Part shown: piece by piece, positions 33,270 to 41,320 of the stretch
Layout of the letters: each line of letters begins with the position of its first letter
Numbering within the stretch: position 1 is the stretch's first letter
From: Bretschneidera sinensis
Lineage: Eukaryota; Streptophyta; Magnoliopsida; Brassicales; Akaniaceae
Assembly: GCA_023935145.1 (NCBI GenBank)
Contig: CM043704.1
Span: 95,567,873-95,631,872, forward strand
Direction: 5' to 3'
DNA length: 64,000 bases
The notes under the pieces: model-generated
What the model was told of the DNA's origin: nothing
The model's database searches: none
What the model saw: the letters and a program-made list of their open reading frames with translations, nothing else
Translations under genes and position numbers: made by a program

Positions 33270-34779
33270 TTGGGACGCTACAGTCTCAACAACTGCGCAG
33301 AGGGACTCCGTGGTCTTCCTTCCAAGCTCCGCAACATCTCGATGAGGAGTCCCCTTGGTCAGGTGTTCTTGCGCCACCCGAGGGTGCACGAAAACGGAAT
33401 CGTTTATCCTCAAGGCCTAATCAGATGTGAACACTAGGACCTCGGCAGCAGTTCCTTGACTTGTAGGAGGAGTCGGGGCGGGTCTGACGATGGAAGGGCT
33501 TGATGGAGGAGCAATAAGAACTAGAGTAGTCTCCGACTGGGACAGGGGCCTTAGAGGAGTCTCCAGATCTATTGAAGCAGAAGGCTGGGTCCGAGACCTC
33601 TTCTTGCTCCCCGACCCTGAGGCCTGTTGTTTCTCAGCCCGGGCCGCCCTCCGCTACTCCAGAGCCAACTTCTTGGCATGTTCCTTTGCAAGTGTTGCGG
33701 CCTCCGTCTCTGCCCAAGTAAACAAGGAGAAATGATAAGTGTAAAGCACGAGATACATAGCATGCAAGTATACATAAAGGAAAAGGTATAACAAACTAAA
33801 AAAGTTTTACCGCTCTCGAGTGAGGGCCCAGGACATGGGGGCAGAGACCACGACTAGTTAATTCCTCATTTTCATAAAGGACTCTGACGTCAATTGGTGA
33901 AGCCACCATGGCATTTATAGTTTCTTGTTCGTAGGGGTGAAGGGCCATCTTCTTGCACTTCCCAGTCCGGTCCATACTCCAGGATCGAGGAAGGCCGAAA
34001 TCCTTGTCTGACTGAATGAATAAGAAGTTCCTCTTCCATCTCTTAATTGATGAATGCGTCTTCTTCAACAGCCTCCTTCTTGGCCGAGTACTAAACACTA
34101 CCCATCCGGTCTGGCCGTGCCTACTAATAAGGAAATGGGCCTTGAAAACGTCCAAAGTCATCAGCCTGCCCACTTTCCCGCAGACATAGATAAAGGCCAT
34201 GATCAACCGTACCGAGTTCGGTACAAGTTGACACAGCGTAATACCAAAATATCTGAGGATGCTTCGAAGAAAGGGGTGGAGAGGGAACCGTAGCCCAGCT
34301 TGCATATGATGCTCGTATATGCAAAGCTCATAAGGGGCTTGGTCCGAAAGGACGTCACAAGACCTCTCCCCCACCCTAGCCAGCCAGAGGGCATACTCAT
34401 CCGGAATACGATACGTCCTCCGAATCATTGCTAAGTCCTCCTCCTTGATCTGACTGGGAATCTCGTTTGCGGCATAATTCCATTCCTCTCTCTCTTCCCC
34501 AGTCGAGGTCTCTCTAATATCGATCAAGGCCCTATCAGTTAACACCCTAACCTCTTCGTCCCCCGAGGATGAACTCTCTTCAGACCCTTCTCCTAAAGGG
34601 ACGTACGGCACCAAGGCCCAGGGGCCTAAGGACTACACGGTCCCCACAGGGCGTGCTCCCCTCGACGAAGATGAGGATGTGTCTCCGTCCTTGGTACTAC
34701 CACTACAAATATCATCTACGCTACTCCTACTATTATTACTACTGCTAGGATTATCGCGATATACTTCAAAGGAAGACAT
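33270..34779 (-). pseudogene. Antisense intron-containing gene of E2 (Transposase_28-like), broken
   Basis: Counterpart of the E1 gene at 14348-16517, again opposite to gag-pol. Exon 1 (33811-34779, ATG at 34779) encodes a Ser-rich start, then EEWNYAANEIPSQIKEEDL, GLRFPLHPFLRSILRYFG and QLVPNSVRLIMAF. 272 codons after a TAG near 34633 remain open. Intron 1 (33710-33810, 101 nt) has GTAAAAC and TTGGGCAG ends, at the same place as in E1. Exon 2 (33270-33709) has KKLALE, a TAG, then EKQQASGSGSKKRSRT and SVFVHPRVAQEHL. Its donor reads GA instead of GT, and the coiled-coil exon 3 seen in E1 is missing. One C is lost near the end of exon 1. Confidence 0.75.
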
Positions 34780-35055
34780 GAGTAAAAAGAAGGATGGACG
34801 AACTCACCAAAGTCCGAGGAGTTCAGACTTGCAATAACCGAAGCTGTCCACAATACTCTTCCCCCGCGACTCCAAACGCTATTGACCTCCACACCGGGTA
34901 TGGAACGAAGGCAAAAACTCGTAAAACTCACAAGTCTGTGCAAAATGAGGACTCGAAGACGAGAACACTCAAAGATGAGGCCGAAGGCTCTCAAGAAAAA
35001 ACTCTGAAAAAATTCTATTTTGATTTGGAGTGAAGAAGAAGAATAGCAAAACCTC

Positions 35056-35063
35056 CTTATATA
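35056..35063 (-). promoter_or_regulatory. TATA box of the antisense gene in E2
   Basis: TATATAAG on the minus strand, about 280 nt before the antisense ATG, followed by GAGGTTTTGC. The aligned segment of E1 is recognisable but has CATAATGAGG instead. This supports a dedicated promoter for the antisense gene. Confidence 0.55.
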
Positions 35064-35110
35064 AGAAAGAAAACATGGCAAACGAGAAACACTTATGAAA
35101 TTTCAAGAAT

Positions 35111-35269
35111 CGATGGAACTCTTTGGAGTCCCAAGGTAGCCCTCACACTTCCTAAGAAAAACGTATCGTTCTTTGAGATGGCCGCCGTCTCTTGAAAACA
35201 GCTCGATGGGACTCGTTGGAGTCCCAAGGCAGCCCTCACACTGCCCAAGAGAACGTATCGTTCTTCGAG
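35111..35269. repeat. Imperfect direct repeat, about 93-bp period, upstream of the antisense gene
   Basis: Copies 35111-35177 and 35204-35269 share CGATGGRACTCKTTGGAGTC, the segment CCCTCACACT and CGTATCGTTCTT with few differences. They lie between the 49-bp array and the antisense TATA box and may be regulatory. Confidence 0.8.
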
Positions 35270-35358
35270 GTAATCCAACGTTGTTCACGCAGAAGATGCC
35301 ACGTGTCAGATCTGTCGTATTCTATCTTTTCAGTAATGACGTCCCGTTGCTCTTTCGT

Positions 35359-35750
35359 GGCCGAGCAGATGGATTGCTCCATTATTCCTCGACCACAAAG
35401 GCCGAGCAGATGGATTGTTCCACTGCTCCTCAGCCACAAAGCCTTCATGGCCGAGCAGATGGATTGCTCTACTGCTCCTCGGCCCAGAAGCATTCATGGC
35501 CGAGCAGATGAATTGCTCTACTGCTCCTCGGCCACAAAGCCTTCATGACTAAGCTGATGGATTGCTCCACTGCTCCTCGGCCCCAAAGCCTTCAAGCTGA
35601 GCAGATGGATTGCTCTACTGCTCCTCGGCTCAGAAGCCTTCATGGCCGAGCTGATGGATTGCTCCACTGCTTCTCAGCCCAGAAACATGCACGACTGAGC
35701 AGTGGAGGGCAGCACAGACCTTTGGATTGCTCTCTCGGTCCTCGGCCAAT
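35359..35750. repeat. 49-bp minisatellite, 7 copies plus a degenerate one (E2)
   Basis: Units begin CCGAGCAGATGGATTGCTCC and then AC, with a 49-bp period in most copies (the first interval is about 41 bp). The outer inverted pair is GGCCGAG/CTCGGCC and the inner is GAGCA/TGCTC. The E1 array, read in element sense, starts with the same 22 bases and also closes with CTCGG after 32 bases, although the middle and the linker differ. The position next to the polypurine tract is the same. Confidence 0.93.
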
Positions 35751-35808
35751 CATTTTCATGCAAACGAAAGCTGTCATACCATACTTCCTTACGCACAAAA
35801 ATATACCC

Positions 35809-35825
35809 AAGGAAGTGGGGGCCTG
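35809..35825 (+). other. Polypurine tract of E2
   Basis: AAGGAAGTGGGGGCCTG lies directly before the 3' LTR, closely like the E1 tract. Confidence 0.8.
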
Positions 35826-36354
35826 TGATACTACCTAAAAATAACCCCTCCAATAGGAAGATAACACGTGGATCATCTTGAAGCCAGGCTGCAAGAAGCC
35901 ACGCAGAAGACCCAGGCTCGAACAGCTGGGCCTCCACGTCACCACCGCCCTTGAGGCCATCATTGCCTAACCAAGTTGGGACGTCAGGTCACCAACCGCC
36001 CTTAAATATGGATAGCTCATGATCAAGCCAACGAGGCAAAGCCCTAGTGGACGGCCCCCAGCCACCCAGCTGGGCCTCCTAGACCTCATTACCCAACCCA
36101 GTTTGGGCATCAAATCATCGCCGCCTTAGGCAAAGTACCGCCTCTAAAAACCCTATAAAAAGGGTCAGGTACGCATTCCAAACGATCCAACTTCTCACAC
36201 AAAACACACAAGGGAACACTCGTCCCCTGCATACACCTTACACGCTCTAACTTAAGCTTCGGAGAATCCCCGGAGGCACCCCTCCGGCGACCCCATAGTT
36301 CATACCTCGTTCCCTGTGCAGGTACATCCAAGGCTCACATTTTTGGCATCAACA
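35826..36354 (+). repeat. 3' LTR of E2
   Basis: 529 bp, TGATACTACC to GGCATCAACA, with TATAAAA at 36154-36160. Compared with the 5' LTR it lacks 47 bp between two copies of CAGCTGGGCCTCCA and has a 1-bp deletion near 36240. Confidence 0.93.
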
Positions 36355-36819
36355 CTATCTACTATGATTGTTAATAAGTATAGACTGAGGGGTAACATTA
36401 GGAGTTTTAATCTTGGGGGTGTGGGGTGCAGTGCTGGTGTGATAGCTATTGATCTTGCTAAGGATATGCTGCAAGTTCATAGGAATACTTATGCGGTTGT
36501 TGTTAGTACTGAGAACATTACACGGAATGGGTATTTCGGTAACAAAAAATCTATGTTGATACCCAATTGCTTGTTTAGAGTCAGGGGTGCTGCGGTTTTG
36601 TTGTCTAATAATTCCTCGGATAGGAGGCAGGCGAAGTATAAGCTTGTTCATGTAGTGAGGACCCATCGTGGGGCTGATGATAAGGCCTTTAGGTGTGCTT
36701 ATCAGGAGCAGGATGATCTTGGGAAAACTGGCGTTTCCTTGTCCAAGGATTTGAGGGAAATTGCCGGCGGGGTACTTAAACAGATTGACGATAACTTTAA
36801 ATTTTGCACATCTAGTTGA
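36355..36819 (+). pseudogene. 3-ketoacyl-CoA synthase, middle part after E2
   Basis: Resumes the gene cut at 28718, in one open frame. It contains [19 protein letters not shown], then [17 protein letters not shown] with the active-site Cys of the family. It also contains [27 protein letters not shown] and [19 protein letters not shown]. Similarity ends after [15 protein letters not shown] near 36779, and unrelated sequence runs to a TGA at 36817. The remaining 40% or so of a KCS protein, with the catalytic His and Asn, is absent. The gene is therefore truncated as well as interrupted. Confidence 0.92.
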
Positions 36820-37865
36820 TAATGCTCTCCAAATTTTTCCAAGTTAGAAAATGAGTTTATTTTATAAAAAAAATTAAATGATTTTATTATAGATTGTTTT
36901 TTAAAAACCACCAAAAAGGGGTATCGACACGTGCAATGTTGCTAGAAGAACAATTATTATTGTTAAAGCAGTCAATTTTGAAATGATGGATTTAAAGAAA
37001 ATACTGAGAATAAATCGTGACAGGAAAAAACTTGCCAATTGCATGTTCTCTGAACGAGAGATTTTCATTCAGGAACACTGGTTACTGTTTCTTTCAATCA
37101 ATAAAAACTATGAATACTTTTGTAACCGGAAGAGAGACCAAGTGGGCTAGCCATGATAAAAGCCAGCCTGCAGAAAAGAAATCCCTTGCACAGGCAATGT
37201 TTCAAATATTATGTAAAAAAGAGAAAATATGGTAGGAACATAAGAATTGATAAAAGACTTTATATTTGATTTACTGTCACGTCAAAATTGTGTGGGCCGT
37301 GAATGTGTTGAAATTTTTACTTACATCCGGTATATTAGTAAGGATTGTTGATGGACAAGAGAGAAATTCTTGCACTCTTTGATATCCTAATCGACGATGT
37401 TGATTGTATAGGGTATAGATAAGAATCACAATTCGAGATCATTTGCTGAAAAATTATTAATGAGTTTGGATCAATTTTGATATCATTAATAACAATATAA
37501 TTCATTTTTATTTTTTTTAAAGTTTTAGTTGATATAACAGTTACATTTAAAATAGTTAATAATTATTAAAAAATTAATGAATTTTTTTTATGACATTCAC
37601 ACAATTAATATTGGGTTTGTATTATTTCGCTTAGACGTGAGTTGCCTGTTACACGTATGTGATAGATATTAATTGACGATCATTTGTGTTTTTTTATTTT
37701 TCTATCAATTTTTTTTTGGGACTAAGCTATTACAAACCTAAGAGACGTACATATTTTTTTACCATTAAACTTATTTGTCCATGATCAAAATTTATGTGGA
37801 TTAATGGATCATGGTTATCTGGTTAATTAATTATAACTGAATTTTATAATTAATTTTGATGTCAA
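36820..37865. other. Intergenic, no gene recognised
   Basis: AT-rich, with no domain or exon pattern visible on either strand. The 3' end of the ketoacyl-CoA synthase gene is not found here. Confidence 0.5.
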
Positions 37866-38008
37866 ACCATGATCACAAGGAACTAGGTGCAAAGCTGAAG
37901 TGCACTTTTTAAAGGATGCAGGCCACCTTGCTCAGCTTGAGAGACCCTTTCTTTACAACAGGAAACTCAAGAAAATTCTCGTCTCCTTGAAAACAAATGG
38001 AACATAAT
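37866..38008 (+). pseudogene. Alpha/beta-hydrolase C-terminal fragment, copy 1
   Basis: In one frame it reads AEVHFLKDAGHLAQLERPFL, then YNRKLKKILVSLKTNGT and a stop. The segment DAGHLAQLERP-YN--LKKIL is the C-terminal part of plant epoxide-hydrolase-like alpha/beta hydrolases and includes the catalytic His (AGH). The preceding ELGAK is one base out of frame. The rest of the enzyme is not in the window, so this is a stranded last-exon fragment. Confidence 0.7.
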
Positions 38009-38384
38009 AATTAGTGGAAATCCAATCACCTCCTTTTTTCAGTGACCCTGTTACCCTCCTTTCCCACTGTGTGTTCAAAAGTTTGAAAGAATATAAAAAA
38101 TTGAAGAGAATCCTTAATTAATTAGATTAAGACCCCCTCTTATAATTCTGTTGATTCAAAATTTGAGGCTAGGCCTTGAACCAATTTAAGGGGCAACCCC
38201 AACAGTACTAAAGAACAAGGCCTGTTTGTTCACTTAATTTGTTTTTCTTCTCCTAGCCTTTTCTTCACAGCTTGGTCTTGCTTCTTGTTAGAGCCACCAG
38301 CTTCGTATAGTTGGCTATCATTCAATCAATGCATCTAATGCGATGAAAAAAATACAATATTTTCTCTAAGTGAACCGTGTTAGA

Positions 38385-38790
38385 GTTGATGCATATTTTA
38401 CGGGATCAAGTTTGTAGAACTCCAGATGAACACGGGGTTCCGTTTCCCAAAGAGCAAGCAGGGGTCTCGCTCCCCAGTGAGAGAACGGACAGGGGTTAGG
38501 GGGCAGGGCCTCCGAAACTTTTGGGTCTGGTTTTTTGCTTAGCGGTTTGGGTTTAAGCCCATGAAGAGCCGTAGTTCTGTAGCAGAATGGAAACCTAATT
38601 TTTAAGTTGCATATAAATATTCTTTATATACTTAGCATACATTGTAACTGAGAGATTTGTAAGGTTGATAATAAGAAATTTCTGGAAGGATTTAGCCCTA
38701 TTCTTGGGTCAACTTGAGTAAATCTTGTCTTTTTTTCTTTTTGTATATAATTTGTGTGATTGACAGGTCTCGAATCGTTCAAACCACACA
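38385..38790 (+). repeat. Possible LTR-like remnant
   Basis: It resembles the 3' half of a plant LTR in texture: a GC-rich block (GGGGTTAGGGGGCAGGGCCT), then TATAAATATTCTTTATATAC near 38614, GTAACTGAGAGATTTG, and TAAATCTTGTCTTTTTTTC ending with GTGTGATTG. I found no clear ends, target duplication or partner copy. Confidence 0.25.
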
Positions 38791-38923
38791 GTAGACTAAT
38801 GAGGAAGGCAAGTTTCGGTGTACACTGCTTGTCTTTGTCTCCAAATTAAAGTTTTCTCATGGACTGGACCTAAAAACTTGTATTTATCCTTCTAGCTGTT
38901 CTTATTTTTCCCCCTTGATACTG

Positions 38924-39060
38924 ATGGAGAAAGCAAAGCTGGAATTCATAGAGAAGGCAGGTCATTTTGTTCAATTGGAGCGAACCCGCATTTATAACAA
39001 GCATCTTAAGAAGATACTTAATTGCCTCTTTGTTAGAAGAGAAACACCAAGACTTAGTTT
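38924..39060 (+). pseudogene. Alpha/beta-hydrolase C-terminal fragment, copy 2
   Basis: Reads EKAKLEFIEKAGHFVQLERT, then RIYNKHLKKIL, again the catalytic-His C-terminal segment of an epoxide-hydrolase-like protein. It lies about 1 kb downstream of copy 1 in the same direction. The usual Pro after LER is Thr. No upstream exons are recognisable, so it is a relic. Confidence 0.7.
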
Positions 39061-39104
39061 AACTTGTGTGCTGCTTAATTTTCCATTTATCCTTGTATTA
39101 TCTA

Positions 39105-39512
39105 GAGTTCAAGATGAGATGGGGATGGAGGTGGCCGAGTTCACTGCATCCCTCTCTAGGAAGAGGTCAGTCGTTTGATTGATGTTGTGATGATTGAAGC
39201 TGTGGTTGTCATCGAGGGGCTACGGCTTGCATGGCATGTTGGTGTTAAACACTTACATATCGAGTATAATTCTAGTGTAGTCGTGTCTGCTTTGACCTCT
39301 GGTAGTGTTTGCTTGACTACTTTCGACTCTTTTATTGAAGAAGCCAAGTCATTTTGTCCTTCTTCTATTCTGTCAAGTGTGTTCATGCACGTAGAAACTT
39401 TGTTGCTAATGAGTTAGCTAGATATGTTTTCGATAGGTTCATTAATGGTTTGTGTTTGGATGAGGGAGATTCTGGTTCATGTAGGTCATTTTGTCATTTC
39501 ATTTAGTATAAT
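39105..39512 (+). pseudogene. RNase H-like (RVT_3 type) fragment of a retroelement
   Basis: Blocks EMGMEVAEFTASLSRKRSV, EAVVVIEGLRLAWHVGVKHL, IEYNSSVVVSAL and, after a frameshift near 39375, ARRNFVANELARYVFDRF match the plant RVT_3 RNase H domain found at the end of non-LTR reverse transcriptases and in related host genes. The second acidic position appears as Asn (EYNS rather than ESDS). Stops at 39175 and 39415 and the frameshift mark it as dead. Confidence 0.75.
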
Positions 39513-39898
39513 AAAAGTGTGGTTTTCCTAAATAAAAAATAAAAGATTTGGAACCATTTAGTGGAGAAATTTCTTAGGTATTTTGTCCCTTCAAACGAGG
39601 AAGACAATTTCAGAAACTTGTTTGTCCCATTGCTAGTGCTATATATGCCATGATTACCTTTATTATGGATACTTCTTATACAATTACTATAAAATTACAT
39701 TATGCTTCCTTTATTATGGATATTTCCTTTATTTTTCTCAAAGTAGATATTGTCATTACAGTGAAAGTAGTAGAAGTATTAGCTTAAGTACAATACTAGA
39801 GATAGATAAATTGACAGATAGCAGAGACAGATAAGCTCTTCCGATGAAAGGTACATATACTTTTCACAGATTGTTGAGATAAGAGAGAGGCTTGAACT

Positions 39899-41205
39899 TC
39901 ACTGCAGCTTAAGATATTTCAGCAGCCTGCCAAGCATGAACAAAACATCTCAATCTTAGCTTATTAAGTTATGTATTAGGGAAAGAGAAAATAGTAACAG
40001 CGAACTCATATAAATGAAATATCTAAGTATTTCACTGCTTAGCTTTGAAAAAAAGGAGAAGAAAAGGAGAAAAGAAGCATATAAGTTATAACTTACCACA
40101 TATATTGACATTGTTAATTGCATTGTCGTTTGAAAAAATTATATTAGAGATCAAATATCGATCGCACTAAAAAAAACTTATGTTATATAAATTTTTCATT
40201 TTATTTTGTTATATCCGTGTCGAATTCTCAACACTTGATAAAAAGTATGATATTTTGACATTTTAAATTAAAAAAAAATTATGAAAATTTATTAAAATAA
40301 TCTAATCCAGTACTTACCCATATCCAACACTTGTGCTTGAGGTAACATATGAAAGAACAAACTTCCATTTAGAATATTATGTAGGAAACTTTTTGGTGCT
40401 TTAAGCATAGGAACATGTAGATATGATCCAAAACAAGTGAGATTGGATCTCACGTGGACTTTTCCTCTCAAAATGGGGAAAGAATAAGAAACTGATAGTG
40501 GAATAAACAAAGCAGAGTTTGTGAAGTATGGAAGGGAGTTTGTTTGATTTTTTTTTCCCATTTTTATTGGGAGAAACTGAAATATCAGATTATGGACCAC
40601 CTGCAACTTCTTTCTGTTTGACTTCATACTCTTTGTTTATGGCCATAAACATTTCAAGCTGATCGAGTTCTATAATGACCTGAAAACTTACCTAAACACC
40701 GATATTGTGAAAACCCAGTTTAAACACTTAAAAAGAGTTTCAAATTGATTTTTAAGTTCCACAAGTTGAACTTATATTAAGCTTTGCCTAATAAAACAGG
40801 GCATGCATGAGGAAAATGAAGGGTATTACCCAAAGGAAAGGAGCTAGGAAAATCTTGGTACATTAAAATATTGAATTTAAAAAAGAAACAGGAAAAAGAA
40901 AGAAGAGAGTAGCATTTTGGTTAGCATTACCTTTCTTCTTCATCAGCAGAGTTGCAGCTGCTACCTGTAGACTTGTAATTAGGAATAGTCACACGACCGG
41001 ACTCGATACGTTTAAGATCTTCAATGAGAATTTCATAGTGTCTCTTCACTTCCTCAGCAGATTTTCCACCCACAGCCTTTGCAACATTCTGCCAGCGATC
41101 CGGGGTGTCCTTATCGTACAAGGCTAGAGCCTTTTCGAAGAGCTTGTTCTGTTTTGGTGTCCATGAGGAACCTGAATCTCTAGAACTCAGAGAGCTTGAA
41201 GCCAT
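39899..41205 (-). CDS. RADIALIS-like MYB/SANT transcription factor, second copy
   Basis: Same family as the gene at 5245. Exon 1 is 40931-41205 and exon 2 is 39899-39926. The 1004-nt intron has GTAATGC and CTTGGCAG ends and splits the Arg codon exactly as in the first copy. The product is 100 aa ending RLLKYLKLQ. The SANT repeat is at about residues 12-64, with W15, W38 and Y57, and VTIPNYKS follows at about 72-79. Unspliced, the frame would stop right after the Arg. The two copies share most of the SANT repeat but differ in the C-terminal tail. They are 35 kb apart on opposite strands, so they are paralogues within one neighbourhood. No damage is seen. Confidence 0.93.
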
Positions 41206-41314
41206 AAGTACACTTTTTTCCCCTTAAAAGTAGTTTGTTTTCAATGCAGAGTCTAAAACATAGAGTTTTGAATTGGGATGGCTTGTGTTAGAGATTTGGC
41301 ATGAGGGGTGTGTG

Positions 41315-41320
41315 CTTATA
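41315..41320 (-). promoter_or_regulatory. TATA box of the RADIALIS-like gene at 41205
   Basis: TATAAG on the minus strand (within CTTATAAG) lies about 110 bp before the ATG. A start site near 41285 would give a leader of about 80 nt. Confidence 0.5.

Larger units (their letters stand above)
28719..36354 (+). mobile_element. E2: Ty3/gypsy Tat-type LTR retrotransposon, internally deleted
   Basis: A 7.6-kb relative of E1 in plus orientation, inside the ketoacyl-CoA synthase sequence. The target duplication is CTATT (28714-28718) and CTATC (36355-36359), with one mismatch; CTATC is the host version. Gene order is as in E1: gag, protease, remnant RT, second RNase H, integrase, antisense gene, 49-bp array, polypurine tract. 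Most of RT and the first RNase H, the integrase C-terminus and the end of the antisense gene are missing, so this copy is non-autonomous. By eye the two LTRs differ at about 28 of roughly 528 aligned positions (about 5%). Confidence 0.93.

Noticed and set aside
33490..33735. Plus-strand ORF of 81 codons in E2
   Set aside because: It is the shadow of exon 2 of the antisense gene, whose intron boundary and E1 counterpart support the minus strand.
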